64,000 bases of DNA, taken from contig OY723265.1 of assembly GCA_963210315.1 (NCBI GenBank), forward strand, positions 2,046,001 through 2,110,000, in the 5' to 3' direction. The notes below the pieces were generated by a model that was given only the letters and a program-made list of their open reading frames with translations, was not told where the DNA came from and ran no database searches. The stretch is from Rhynchopus euleeides. Lineage: Eukaryota; Euglenozoa; Diplonemea; Diplonemida; Diplonemidae. Shown here one piece after another: positions 20,701 to 32,364 of this stretch (positions are counted from its first letter, which is position 1; each line of letters begins with the position of its first letter). The position numbers and the translations under genes were made by a program.

Positions 20701-23700
20701 ACACATTGCCCAGAGCCTTCCCTTCACAAACACCTCGAACATAATCGAAGAATGTTGAAGGGTGCTGCGGCCTTAAAAAGCTTGGCGAAAAGGCTGCATT
20801 GGCGCTGCGTTCTTTGTATGAAGGGTGCCTATTGGCGCATCACTCCAGGACACTGAACGCTTGCCCCGAGGCCTGTGCGAAATCCGTGTTGTTCTTTCAA
20901 AAATAAACCAGGCAAAACTGCGGGTTTTACGGCGCCATTCCCGGAGAACTGCTGGGAATTCTGAAAACGTAAAGAGAGTACAGCTGAGCTGGGAGCTGCT
21001 ATTCGCACCCTCCTTCGGTGTGACGGGAGATGTGCCCACAAAGGGAACACTGATTTGTTTCTCACACAATACACCCTCCCATGCCGCTTCTGATGTGTAT
21101 ACGTCAGGAGGATGTTCGACCCTTTCATGCATGCACACCGTGAGGTCCAGCCTCTGAGGGTGGGCTGAACTCGGGGAGCCGCAAATTTTTGGGCGCGGCA
21201 CCCGGATAACTGCCTCGTGCAAAGCCACAGAATGGATGCGGGCATGTCCCCTTCTTGGGGTCTCCTAGAGTAGCCCAGGCTGAACCAGCCCCAGCCTCAC
21301 AGCTGGGCCTCACACAGTGTAGGGGCTCAGGGGGGGGTGGCCCGTTTATATTTTCTCGCAATATACTGCCATCTGCTCCTATGCACAGCATAATCGCAAC
21401 GCAAAAATTGGAAACGCCGTTCTCCGTGATGCATGCGATGCCACAAACACTCACTCCCGCCCGCCGATGCCTTTCCACGGCGGTGCACACACACACACGC
21501 ACCCCTGGCTTGCCCTCCCCCTCCCCCACCCCCGCCTTTTGCATCCAAAGTGATATTCGGTATGGCAATAATGCAGCAGCCATCGCATCCACCAGGTTCA
21601 CAAAGAGTGTTGTTTGCTTCCCATAACCCTTCTATCGCCTTAACTCTCCTGCCTGATGAACCCAAAGGCATCCAGCACCCTTGCCCCTGTCTGAGACACC
21701 GCCTCGCAGCCAGTGTCGAAAACCGGTTTGAAGCAAGCTATGGTTTGCAGGGGAGATTTTTTTTTCACAACCCACGCCAGGCTCCTTTTTTTTTCCGCAC
21801 ACTTCAATGTGGGTGGAAAGTTTCTCGCGCTTTGTTCGTGCCCTTGTGCTCTTCACTCACGACACCATCATCAGCAGGAGTGTGAGTGTGGAAGCGTCAA
21901 CGCAAAAAGAAACCATAGTAAAGATAAACCATAGCAAAAAGTGCCGACTAAAGCGCAGAGACACTTTTTTGGGGTGTTCTCGCGATTCTCGAGGAGCACC
22001 CACTCGCTGGTTTTTTCTCACCCCCCATCCTCGGAGGCAACAAAGACGAGGGAACCAAGGCCTCCGCAGAAAACAAATTTTTCTTTTGGAGTTGTGCTAA
22101 CAACGCAGGAAACTTTGCTATGCAGATCATGCAGGACACACCACACCCGCAGCAGGCGTGTGGGGTGTTCTCGCGATCGACGAATACCCGCTTGTTCTTC
22201 TCTCCCCTTTCTGATTTGCAGACACAAAGTTTTTACTAGTTACGAGCGACGAAGCGTAGCGAAGTCGCGAAGTAACGAAGGAAATCGTACGACTGAAGCT
22301 TTGGATTAGCACCTCATACCACTTCACAGGGCCTCAACACAGCCTTGAGACAGCAAGTGTGCGCTCAAGTTTAACAATGGCCGGAACAACATATGTGTGC
22401 GCTCAACAAAAAGTAGTCCGGAACTGTTCTCCCACAGTTGCTGGACAGGGTGTCTATAATAAAGCGAAAGGAGTACGATTTTTTTGTTTTTTTTGCCCGG
22501 ACTTATTTCGCCGTTTCGATTCAACCCAGTCGCGTGCTTCTGTGCATCGACTCACAACAGGGTGCAATCACTGATCGGTACGGTGCGAGAGACGGAGCTG
22601 AGGCTTGCTTGATTTCTGACGACTTTGCAGCAGGGGGGGGGCCTTTTCTTTGGATGGGTGGCGTCCCCCATCCGATCCCACGGCAAGTGGTGATGGGGGT
22701 GAATGAAGCCATTTACCCCACCCACCCACCCCCCCCCCCTCAATTCTTCAGGGCAGGAGGGTGTTTTCGTGATTGCCGGTATCGCGAGACCACACCAGGA
22801 GCCCTTCTCCTCCTCACTCACTCTCACACACACTCTCTCTCCACTTTTTTGACTGACAGACACACAGTTGTTCAGAATTCTCTTTGGCGGTTTGGTTCCC
22901 AGGGCTGCGGCATCGGGTTGGCCCTTCGGACCCAACACTTCACGCGGGGGTGCCTCTGGTTCCTCCGGAGTGGTTCCTCCAGCCGAGCGTGGGTCGTGAT
23001 ACGGCGGGGTCCGCCTCCACTTTGTATGGCCAGAAGAAAACAGCACCCTCTCTCACTGGGCCTGCTCCGGGCGCTCTTGAATCATTTTCAAAGATTTGAG
23101 TGTGTTTTGGGGGAGGCACGGGGGTGGGGGTGGGGGGGGGGGGGGGCTGGCCTTCACCGCTCATTGTTTCTGCTGCGCGATTTCCTTCTGAGAAAGAACG
23201 GGAATGTGCCTCCTCCCGGAAGGGCAGCCCTCATCGGGCTGCGTGGAGGGGGCACGGCGGGTTCATAATAATCGTTTCAGGGGAGACAGCGTTTTTCATC
23301 AATCCATCACCGCTGCCCATCGCACTCCGGAAGAAATTATTAGAATGAAACGTGGAGGGGTGTCTCAGCTTCCCCAGGGATTTCTATTGCGGGTGAAAAA
23401 AAATGAATATCATCGCACTCTTTTTCACCAGCTGTGATCTCCGGGGGTTCCTGAGAATACCTGAAGTTTCGAGAACAAAAAGAGGCTTTTGGTGTTGCGT
23501 TCTTTGTTTTGTTCGACACGATGCCTGCCTAGCGCAGGATGCTCGCAGGATACCGAACGCTGCCGTTGAAGTCTTTTTTCGTGCGAAACTCCATATATTC
23601 TGCCAAAACTTAGACACCCCCAGGTGCTTGCATGATGTATTTGAGTGCACAATATGCCTCTCCCATCTGCGAGACGAAACGATAATGCTTCTCGATGGCA

Positions 23701-25295
23701 GTGTGCCCTAGTCGGGTGGTCGTAATCGCAGCGTGCCCCCTGCCCATGTTGGCTCCCCCCCCACCCCCCCTCGCCTTCCTGCTGGTTGTCCCACCAATGG
23801 GACTCAAGTAGAAGCGTCCAATGCATCGCGTTCTCCAAGCCGATCAATGGTATTTTACACATAGTGGTGTCAGCACACTCACTCCCAAGTGTGTCCTGTG
23901 GACTAAACCCACAAGTTGTGCGGGAAGAAGGGTGCAGAAGTCGCCGCACATATCACACATAAGGAACGTGCTGAGAGCGGGTTCCGCTGGATAATATGGT
24001 GTCGCGTCATCAGGGCTCAGAGATTCCCAAACCATTGCAGCTGGGAGGGATTTTTTCGTGCGGGGCGGTGGCTCATTCATGGTGAACGAAGAAGAAGGAG
24101 AAGGAGAGAAAAGGGGTAACGAAAAATAATCCCAGGGAAAATTATGTTCGTTGATGCCTGCACACCCCGCACAGATTCTGTTGATCACACATTTCGTCGA
24201 TCTCACGAACCACACGCCTTGAGGGTTGCCCGAGGGAAGGGTGTGGCGTGTGATTATGCACGAGAGACTTGTGTGTAGCGGTAATCACATTTCGCATTCC
24301 CCCTTCTCGTTGTACTTCCACCTGACACAAAAGTTACCCTGCGGTGTGAGAAAAAAAGATGCCGCTCGAACCTGCTTGCAGGGTACGGGGCGTCAATGGG
24401 ACAGACCAAGCTTGCTTGTGATTGTCGACACACGCCAAAATATAGGAGTGTGGCTTTTTGTTGGGAGAAAGAGAAAGCTGAAAAGACAGAAAAACAAGAC
24501 TGCCACTCTCTCGTGACACTGTGAGAACCGCCCTTTGGAAAACGTTGTACACGGCACACCCCTTGGCACCCCACGGCAGACATGGGGGGTCGCCGGCGCC
24601 CACCACACAGCAACACACGCGAGCGAGAACCCTTGAAAAAAACCACCGATGCAAGCAATGAGTGCAGGCAGTGGTGAAGGGGGCCCCCCCTCCTGCAAGG
24701 CCAGGACCCGCTTCTTCTCTCCACGCACCGCACGGAAACCCCTCCCCATTCCCCCCTTCGGAGGGGGGAATGTTTGATCAGGCAACAGACAAGCGCGCAT
24801 CTGGCTCGGAACACACACACACACTCAGGCAGCCAGGCGAAGCGGGTTTACCCCCCTCCTCCCCCACCCTCTCTACCTGACCCTCCCTTGTTGCTCCTTC
24901 ATTGAGTGAGGCTTGCTGGCAGGAACGCCTCTCCCACACCCACCCCTGTGCAAATAGCCTTTAACCCTTTCCAGTCTAGGCACCCCTGACTTATTTTCTG
25001 CGTGTGTTTTTGGGACTTTATTAGAAGGGTGTACATGGCTGCATCAGCGGTGCACTGTGACCTGCGCTCCCTTCTCTCTGTATCTGTTCTCTCTCGCATG
25101 CCCGCATTATATACACACACGGGCTAGAGACAAAGGGTGTGGTATATCTCCCTGCAACGTGATATACTAGAGTAGCCGCACATCTTTTGAGCCTCTACAC
25201 GTCATCACTGCACCCAGCGGCAGGATCCACACACACCCACCCCCCCACCTGCCCCCCTGCCCCGCCCTGCTTGCTGCCTGCCCCCTGCTGCTGCG
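17746..25295. other. 7.5-kb gene-poor stretch
   Basis: I see no gene that can be supported on either strand. GC content is lower than in the coding regions and stop codons are frequent. ORFs up to about 250 codons exist (for example minus strand 19956-20702) but lack motifs, consistent codon composition or conserved starts. It contains the dispersed repeats at 21820-21905 and 22088-22223, a GAGCGACGAAGCGTAGCGAAG tract near 22244, several homopolymers, and a CA-rich segment (21487-21500). Confidence 0.55.
22088..22223 (+). repeat. Second copy of the ~135-bp acceptor-bearing repeat
   Basis: Matches 16326-16459 from GGAGTTGTGCTAACAACGC to CTGATTTGCAG, with a few differences including a short insertion (GCTATGCAGATC in place of GCTTAGGTC). 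It is followed by A/T-rich sequence with no recognisable gene. Confidence 0.85.
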
Positions 25296-26051
25296 ATGGC
25301 GGGTTTCGGAGGGGATGAGACGGGCGACAGGATGCACGAGTGGGCGGGCGAGCTCGCCGTGCCCTCGCCGCGGCACACAAAGGTGCACCTGGGGAGCAGC
25401 ACCAGCAGCACCAGCAGCGCCACCACCCACGCCACAGCCGCCCCCACCAGCATCAGCAGCAGCAGCAGCACGGTGCTCCGCGCCGAGGCGGAGAGGCGGG
25501 AGAAGGTGGAGGCGCTGCGGCAGCAGCTGGGGGTGGAGGGGCAACCAGCCCCGCGTGCTCCGCTCGGGATGAGGCCCCGGAGCAATACGGCGCAAGGCGG
25601 TGCGGCGCTCGAACTGCCTGACACACCGGAGGGCCAGCAGCTGTCTGTCTCGACGCTTCCACTGCCGTACCCCCACAAGGCGCCGTCGATGAACTATACC
25701 ATGGTGAAGGATAGCTCAGTCCGCACCGCCGCATTCCTGTCGTGGGATCCCGCAGTGGAGGTTGACTGGGCGGACCACCGGCAGGCCATCCGGAAGGCGC
25801 TGAACACTGAGCACCTCGACTGGGAGTCGCACCAGCAGGCGGTGCGGGCTGCCCTCGCGACCCCCACACGCAGCGAGCAGCCGAGGGAGTCTGCGGATTT
25901 CGCTGTCGGGCAGCAGGTGCGTGTGAGGGAGGGGGCACATGAGGCGTGGCAGCGCGGCATCGTGCGCAGGATAGACATCAAAGGGCAGCCTGTGGTGCGC
26001 CCGGAGGGTCTGTGTGGGGAGTACCACTGGAAGCATGTGGAGGCGGTGTGA
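25296..26051 (+). CDS. Uncharacterised 251-aa protein with duplicated DW-H-QA-R-AL motif
   Basis: Single-exon ORF with an ATG start and the same GC-rich codon composition as neighbouring genes. Residues about 28-55 are Ser/Thr/Ala low complexity. A short helical segment (AEAERREKVEALRQQL) follows at about 64-79. At 156-187 two copies of an 18-residue unit lie in tandem: VDWADHRQAIRKAL and LDWESHQQAVRAAL. The C-terminal 50 residues (VGQQVRVREG...WQRGIVRRI...GEYHWKHVEAV) look like a small SH3-like or agenet-type beta-barrel, with regularly spaced Val, Trp and Gly. No membrane segment. It could be a structural or cytoskeleton-associated protein. I do not recognise a named family. Confidence 0.68.
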   Translation: MAGFGGDETGDRMHEWAGELAVPSPRHTKVHLGSSTSSTSSATTHATAAPTSISSSSSTVLRAEAERREKVEALRQQLGVEGQPAPRAPLGMRPRSNTAQGGAALELPDTPEGQQLSVSTLPLPYPHKAPSMNYTMVKDSSVRTAAFLSWDPAVEVDWADHRQAIRKALNTEHLDWESHQQAVRAALATPTRSEQPRESADFAVGQQVRVREGAHEAWQRGIVRRIDIKGQPVVRPEGLCGEYHWKHVEAV

Positions 26052-27783
26052 GGGAGAGGGGGGGGAGCAGAGAGGTTTGCTCGGGGTGCGGCCTGCGGGT
26101 TGTTCTGGGCAAAAAAGAGTTGCCTTTTTTTCTTCCCTTGTTGCGATTTGCTGAAGAAAGTGAAAGTGCCATGCCTGGTTTTTCCCTTACCTCCAGTAGT
26201 GTGCAAATGCACCGTGTGTGATATTCGTTTCCCTAACCCCCCGCATCTGTCATTTTTTGAAGGATATCTGCAAATCGTGCGAACAACTGCCTGGTTTCTG
26301 TCAACCGTGTCGGGGCAGTTCCCGACACAAGCCGACGAGTCTGATGGTTTGGTCGTATAATTTGCCGCAGGGTCACTTATGGTCCCTCGAGCTGATGTCA
26401 GATAGCCGACGTTTTCTGCCAAACGCCTTTTGTTGTTACATCCATCCGTAGTGTATTTGGAATAACCTGCGACATATTTGCCCTTTCCCCCCTTTCTTGT
26501 ATTCGTCCCATGCAGCGCACCCACACGCAGGTTCATTGTGGGGCAGCTTTTGCAACGAAACCACAGAACCCGCCTCTCCGCAGGCAAAGGGAAGCTGTCG
26601 GGTTGCACAGCGGAGTGCTTCTGACAACCCAAGCTCTCCTTTCTATGTGTTTAGCCATCTTGTCTCACGGATGCATCCCCACCCGCGTGAAGCCAGCAGG
26701 CTATTGGGTGGCGGAAGCTGCCAGTGCTTCAAAGGTGAAAGAGATCATGGTGGCTATGATTTTTTGCATGCGCATCCCTCTTGTTGTGCCTGCGTTCCAC
26801 ACCCCTGCCTCTGCGAATTGTGCTGTCCCACAGACACACAAAACGGGGAGGTTATATCGCTCATTCAACGCTGAAATATGGAAAAAAAATGGTCACTCCA
26901 CACACCCACACACACCACACAAGTGAATCTTTCTGTCGGAGTGGAGAGCACACTCATCGCTCTGCCGTTGATGTGATCTCCGCGCTGTCACCGCACATCT
27001 GCACCTTTCCGGCCCCACAACTGGGAGCAAGCTTCTGTGCGACGTCTCTATTCATCCCTTCCTTCCACATTTGGACTCCACATTTGGCAGAGCACACCCC
27101 CTCTCCACGTTGATTTTGCCTTTCTTTGCGAGGCCTTTCTTCTTGAGAAGACTTGCCCTCACCACCGTTCTTTCTCGCACACCCACGCACCACAGCAGAA
27201 CAGCAAAGCGAACCTTGTCAGAAAGAAAAGGACAGGCGGTGGGGGGGGGAACCCCCACCCTCATAACATGCTGTGTTGCGTGCACAAACATAATGACCTC
27301 TTCCCCGCCACTTCCATCCCCCTCCCCCCTTTCCGCAATGCGGTTTTCAAACCATTGGAAACCCTGATATCTTCGAGGGGTCCACCGCCACCCACACACA
27401 CCACCCCGCTCCCCCCCGTGGGGTCTGGGATTTCCTGGACAACAGAACGGGAGAGCATGGTTCAATAGCAAGCCTCGGCTTTTCCACAAAACCAGGTGTG
27501 TTTTTAATCCCCGGTCTTCCCAGCCAAAAATCCCCGATTCATCCCCGCTTTTTTCCAGCAAAAAATGGTACCCAATTTCCCTCCTCCCCAGTGTGGGGCC
27601 CTTGGTCTTGTACCAAATGGGTTCCTTCCACGGTTCCTCCCGCTCGCGCCACCCTCGGTGCTGGAGGAAACCCCCCAAAAAACGGCTTTCGGGACCGTTA
27701 TTCCGACGATACCCCCCCGATATGTCAGCTGAAACAGCCCAAGGACTTCCTGCGGTTACTAGACGGGCAAACACACGCTCCAC

Positions 27784-27834
27784 GGGGGGTCTGGGGGGCA
27801 GAGCCCCCCAGCCGCCGGAGGCCACGGTAGTGAA
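27784..27834 (-). repeat. Dispersed ~52-bp repeat, copy 2
   Basis: Reverse orientation: GGGGGGTCTGGGGGGCAGAG then CCCCCCAGCCGCCGGAGGCC then ACGGTAGTGAA. Lies 123 bp from copy 3. Confidence 0.85.
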
Positions 27835-27957
27835 CATCTGTTCAGTGTGGGCGTACAGATTCTGTGTGAGTTGGCTGTGTCCTCCTGAGGCTACCGGAGC
27901 TGTTGGATTCCTGACCTGATGGGAATCGAAGGACTTGGGTACGAGATATCCGCCACA

Positions 27958-28009
27958 GGGGGGTCTGGGGGGCGGAGCCCCCCAGCCGCCGGAGGCCACG
28001 GTAGTGAAC
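27958..28009 (-). repeat. Dispersed ~52-bp repeat, copy 3
   Basis: Same orientation as copy 2 and nearly identical to it (GGCGGAGCC in place of GGCAGAGCC). Directly followed by the GCTGGAAAAAAA tandem. Confidence 0.85.
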
Positions 28010-28017
28010 GTCTGGCT

Positions 28018-28110
28018 CTTGGCTGGAAAAAAAGCCAGATTTTGGCTGGAAAAAAACCGGTTTTTTGCTGGAAAAAAAACCTGGTTTTGGCTGGAAAAAA
28101 ACCGGAAAAA
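28018..28110. repeat. Short degenerate tandem repeat, TTGGCTGGAAAAAAACC unit
   Basis: Four imperfect units of about 24 bp (GGCTGGAAAAAAAGCCAG, GGCTGGAAAAAAACCGG, TGCTGGAAAAAAAACCTGG, GGCTGGAAAAAAACCGG). It separates the 52-bp repeat from unrelated sequence. Confidence 0.75.
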
Positions 28111-29298
28111 GGGCGGATGCCAAAAAGACTCATCCTCATCCCCCACTAGAAATACACCTGCACAAAACAATGCAAAAAAATAAAGTGTCGCTTCAACTCT
28201 GCCGCTCTTCCTCGACTGTTTGATACTTCGGTTGATGCGGTGACGCTTCCACACACAGTTACAAACCCACTTGCCTGGTGAAGGGGTGGCGCGTAGAGCA
28301 CGTTTGGCAGAGCTGAACGACACTTTTCCGTGAAAACTTTTTGTTGTCAACACTGCGGTGCCTGCAGTGTGTGAAGCTCCCACCCACCCCTGCCCCAGCC
28401 CTGCCCCTAAGTGGAAGCTGGGGGGTGAGGGGCCAACCCACCTGTGCCTTGATATTCCTTGCCGCCCTCATGCAATGAAGGGGAGGCCCATCCGAGGGGC
28501 AACACATAAAAGGCTACAACGGAGCAGCACCCTGCAGCGGGCAGTAGTGCCTGCTGCAAGGAGGGAGAGGCTATCACTTCCGCACAGGCCGAGGTTCTGT
28601 GTGTTGTGCTGTCACACCACAGCGTCTCTAAGTAAGTCACCCTCCCCCTTTGCGCAAACAAATCATGTATTTTTTTTACGCACACTTGTGAGCAGAAAAT
28701 GTCACTCCACCACAGCCAAACGTGCTCCGCACACCACAAGCCTCCCCCATCACAGGAGTTGAGGCATTTGTGTGTGGAAGCGTCAACGCATCACAGACAA
28801 AATACGAGTAAAGAGCGGCTGTACTGGCGTGACATTCTCTTCCGAGTGGGGGTGGTGCGCTGCTTCAAAACAGAGAAGAATTTGAAGAGACGGAGCCTCG
28901 CTGATCTGCGATCAGTTTCCTTTGCCAGTGTTGCGCCTCGTCTTCTTCTGTGTGTGTGTCCGGTCCGGTTCGTCTTGTTTCTCTGCGGGGGGGGCCCTTT
29001 TCTTGGGCACATTTGTTGATGCGTAAAAGTGTGGCAGTGCAGTGCAGTGCAGTGCAGTGCTTCTGACGGCCCTGCTTCCATTCTGTGTCTAGCTATCTCC
29101 TGTTCATGATATGTGCTCCACACCCACACTCCCTCCTCCCCTCCCTCCCCCCCCCCCCGCTCCGCCCCTCCTTTTCACGCAGATTTTTTTGACCGGGGGG
29201 GGGGGGGGCACGGTCTCTCCTCCACACCACCCGCACAACCGCACAGGGTGAAGGGGCAAGGCGGGTGGGGGCGAAGGACGGGCTCCCCTCTGCCACCG

Positions 29299-31401
29299 AT
29301 GTCAGAAAAAACCCGGGTGCGCATCGCCGTACAGCCATCACCACCGCCATCACCACCGCCATCACCACCACCACCCTCTGGGGACGGCGGTGTCTTTGTC
29401 CCCGCCGCGTCTGCCGCGGGGGAAGGTCTGCTGGGGTCGCAGGAGATCTCCTTCCGTGATGAGATCACACGCAGTCTTGAGGGAGGCACGTATGACTGTG
29501 CCATCTGCGTCGACGCTGTGACGAGCAGCCAGCCCGTCTGGAGCTGCAAGACATGCCACGGCATCCTCCATATCGAATGCGCCGCCGACTGGGTCAGGCA
29601 GAGCGCAACCACCGGAACCTGGAGGTGCCCCAACTGCCAGGCACCGCACAGCACCTCCGCAAGCGCCCTGGCCTACACCTGCTTCTGCGAGAAGCAGCGC
29701 AACCCGCGCCCCAGCCAGTTCGCAACCCCGCACACCTGCGAGCAGGTCTGCGGCAGGCTCCGTGAGGGCACCCCCTGCCGCCACCCCTGCTCCATCCCCT
29801 GCCACCCCGGGCCCTGCCCGCCCTGCCCGCTGCCCTCTCCCGAGAAGACGTGCCACTGCGGCAAGCTGGCTTACATCACGGAGTGCTCCGACCCCCTCCT
29901 GAGCAAATCATGCGGGGAGCGCTGCGCCAAGGCACTCCCCTGTGGCAAGCACCTCTGCAAGCGGGTCTGCCACGAGGGCCCCTGCGAGCCGTGTGGCCTG
30001 GAGTACCCCCAGTCGTGCTTCTGCGGGAGGGCCAAGGCGGAGGTGAGGCCCTGCCGGCGCGCGAGAGGGGATGAGTCAGCAGCTGTGTTCCTCCCAGACA
30101 GCGCGGAGGGGGCGGGGGGTGTGGCTGAGGGTGTGGCGGTGGAGCCCACCTTCACCTGCATGGAGGCGTGTCCGAAGAAGCTGGCGTGTGGGGAGCATGC
30201 CTGCACCCTGCCGTGCCATGCGGGGGACTGCCCCGTCTGCCACCTGCTCCCTTCGGAGAGCCGGACCTGTGGGTGTGGGAGGCAGACTGTTGAACACCTT
30301 CGGAATATCCAACCCGATTTCAAGGAGCGCACCTCCTGCACCGACCCCCTCCATACCTGCGGGGCAACCTGCGGCAAGGTGTTGGGGTGTGGTAAGTCGG
30401 GGCACCGCTGCACCCTGCCATGCCACTCTGGGGACTGCCCCCCCTGCCCCGTCCCGGTTATAGTGAAGTGCAGGTGTGGGGGGAAGTCTGTGAATCTGAC
30501 CTGCTCTGGGTCACTCATGCCGGAGGGGAGTGTCGTGGAGACGGTGAAGCTCACCCAGGCTGACAAGGGGGGCGACTTCGACATCTTCTCCGGGGCGAAG
30601 AAGAAGAAGAAGGGCGGGCAGGGTGGGGGTGCTGCCGCTGCAGCGCCGAAGGAGGTGACACTCCCTTTCACCTGCGCTGTGAAGTGCAACGCGCCGATGA
30701 CCTGCAAAAAGCATATGTGCCAGACTGTCTGCTGTCCGGAGAAAGGAAGGGTCCACATCTGCACACAGCCATGCAACAAACCTCTGGCTTGCAGAAAGCA
30801 CCGCTGCGAGCAGGCGTGCCACTCGGGGCGTTGCCCCGACTGCCTCCTCGGGATATTCGACGAGATGAGCTGCCGGTGCGGCGGGACAGTCCTCATCCCC
30901 CCGATTCCCTGCGGCACAGAGCCCCCGACCTGCCCCCTGCCCTGCAGCATCCCGCGCAGCTGTGGCCATGCCCCGGGTCACGGGTGCCACTTCGAGCTGA
31001 AGTGTCCCCCGTGCACCGAGATGGTGACGAAGCGCTGCGCGTCGCACGGCACGCCCTGCCCCTGGCTGACCCCCTGCTATGTGAAGGATGTGGTTTGCAA
31101 GCAGATCTGCTGGCACCAGTGCTGCCCCCGCGACCCGACCCACGTGTGCCAGAGGCAGTGCCATGCTGGGGACTGCGGCGGCTGCACCACGATGTGCAGG
31201 AAGGCGCTGCCGTGTGGGCACTTCTGCAAGCAGACCTGCCATGACGGCGACTGCGCCTCCTGTGAGCTCTGCTTTGGGAGGACCCAGTCCGTTTTCTGCA
31301 AGTGTGGTCTGAATTGTGAGGTTGTCCCCATGGCCCAAGCGATGGGGCATGTTGTCCCGTGTGTCCCCGCCTGTGCTGAATGGAAGAAGAACCTCTCGTA
31401 A
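29299..31401 (+). CDS. NF-X1-type zinc-finger / RING protein
   Basis: ORF of 700 aa from the ATG at 29299 (MSEKTRVRIAV); the frame is open further upstream but has no better ATG, and a CTTTTCACGCAG acceptor-like site ends at 29182. Residues 67-113 form a C4HC3 RING-CH-like finger (C67, C70, C83, C86, H91, C94, C110, C113). From about 130 to the end there are repeated NF-X1 fingers of the form C-x-H-x-C-x3-C-H-x-G-x-C-x2-C. A lysine run (GAKKKKKGG) and an Ala/Gly linker interrupt the array at about 433-450. Family members act as transcriptional regulators and/or E3 ligases in the nucleus. No R3H domain follows the fingers, which fits NFXL1-like rather than NFX1-like members. A Pro-rich N-terminal tail (about 12-30) is low complexity. 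Confidence 0.93.
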   Translation: MSEKTRVRIAVQPSPPPSPPPSPPPPSGDGGVFVPAASAAGEGLLGSQEISFRDEITRSLEGGTYDCAICVDAVTSSQPVWSCKTCHGILHIECAADWVRQSATTGTWRCPNCQAPHSTSASALAYTCFCEKQRNPRPSQFATPHTCEQVCGRLREGTPCRHPCSIPCHPGPCPPCPLPSPEKTCHCGKLAYITECSDPLLSKSCGERCAKALPCGKHLCKRVCHEGPCEPCGLEYPQSCFCGRAKAEVRPCRRARGDESAAVFLPDSAEGAGGVAEGVAVEPTFTCMEACPKKLACGEHACTLPCHAGDCPVCHLLPSESRTCGCGRQTVEHLRNIQPDFKERTSCTDPLHTCGATCGKVLGCGKSGHRCTLPCHSGDCPPCPVPVIVKCRCGGKSVNLTCSGSLMPEGSVVETVKLTQADKGGDFDIFSGAKKKKKGGQGGGAAAAAPKEVTLPFTCAVKCNAPMTCKKHMCQTVCCPEKGRVHICTQPCNKPLACRKHRCEQACHSGRCPDCLLGIFDEMSCRCGGTVLIPPIPCGTEPPTCPLPCSIPRSCGHAPGHGCHFELKCPPCTEMVTKRCASHGTPCPWLTPCYVKDVVCKQICWHQCCPRDPTHVCQRQCHAGDCGGCTTMCRKALPCGHFCKQTCHDGDCASCELCFGRTQSVFCKCGLNCEVVPMAQAMGHVVPCVPACAEWKKNLS

Positions 31402-32190
31402 AGCGGGGTGGGCAGTGGTGGTGGTGGGGTGGGTGGTGGGTGTGAGTCCACAGTACTACGGGATAGAGTACATATCAGAGGTTGCCTTATGTGAAACCGA
31501 CACTGAATAAAATACCGATTTGTGTGTGTGTGGTGTGTCCCACAGACAAAGGTTCCCGCAACAAGGCAGCACTGCATTGCACTGGCTGCAGAGCTAGGCA
31601 GCACGGCTGGCTACGCCGTTCCATCTCATCAGGTTCAGAAAGCAGGGGTGCGCGGGTGGGGTGGGTGGGTGGGTGGGTGGGTGGGGTGGGAGCACACGCC
31701 GCTGAAGTAAGTTACATGTCATGATGGAATTGCATGTAATTTTACCCTCTCCCCCCCTCCCCCCTCCCCTGTCTCCCCCCCGCCCCTCCCCCAGGCTAGC
31801 CGAGAAGCCGCATCAGGTCCACCCAGGCTACAGCCAGCGTTTTTGTGCATTCCGCCCCCCTCCCGATACCCCGCCACCAGCACCACCACCGCGTCCTCCT
31901 CCTCCTCTGAACAGTACCTCTAACCCGAACTGCCAAAGGAGGAGGGGGGTCGTCCCAGGGAGGAGTGTCTGTGGGGTGTCATGGGGCTGGGTCAAGGCAT
32001 CAGCCCTATTACCCACTCCCCGCCGCCCCGCTCAGGGCAAGTGAGGGGGGTGGGGGGGGGGGTAGGTGTGTGTGCGTGGCTTTGCACTTTTTTGCCGGTT
32101 GCACAAAAAACAAACACATGACGCACGCCGGATCCTTTTTTGTTGCAGTGTGATCAGTGATTTTCCTCTCCGCTGAAAATCTCAAAAATG
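31402..32190. other. Intergenic
   Basis: No supported gene. Contains a GGGT repeat at about 31657-31690 with G-quadruplex potential, C-rich tracts (31750-31795) and a G run (32043-32062). Confidence 0.6.
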
Positions 32191-32227
32191 CCGGCGAAAA
32201 AAATTTTTCTCACCCGGAAAAATTTTT

Positions 32228-32364
32228 CTCGGGCGCGCTTCGCGCGCCCGAGACTACGCGGAGATGGCCAGTCGCATACGCCCAAGGACTTGCGAGACAG
32301 GCACACGCGACAGGGGGGGTCTGGGGGGCGGAGCCCCCCAGCCGCCGGAGGCCACGGTAGTGAA
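32228..32364 (-). repeat. GC hairpin plus 52-bp repeat (copy 4), composite
   Basis: Hairpin CTCGGGCGCGC-TTC-GCGCGCCCGAG at 32228-32252 is preceded by AAATTTTTCTC tracts. After 62 bp comes the 52-bp repeat in minus orientation (32314-32364). The layout mirrors 12601-12867 and 51206-51428. Confidence 0.8.

Larger units (their letters stand above)
26052..29110. other. Intergenic with repeat insertions
   Basis: No supported gene. It holds two minus-strand copies of the 52-bp repeat (27784-27834, 27958-28009), the GCTGGAAAAAAA tandem (28018-28110), a GTGTGGAAGCGTCAACGCA motif at about 28772 shared with 21890 and 32971, and a (GCAGT)n microsatellite at 29034-29060. The 443-codon minus-strand ORF across 27052-28383 translates through the repeats and is not accepted. 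Confidence 0.55.

Noticed and set aside
19956-20702. 248-codon minus-strand ORF in the gene-poor region
   Set aside because: No domain, mixed composition and no acceptor-like site; length is not surprising for this base composition.
27052-28383. 443-codon minus-strand ORF
   Set aside because: It runs through two copies of the 52-bp repeat and the GCTGGAAAAAAA tandem; no motif, no consistent codon use.
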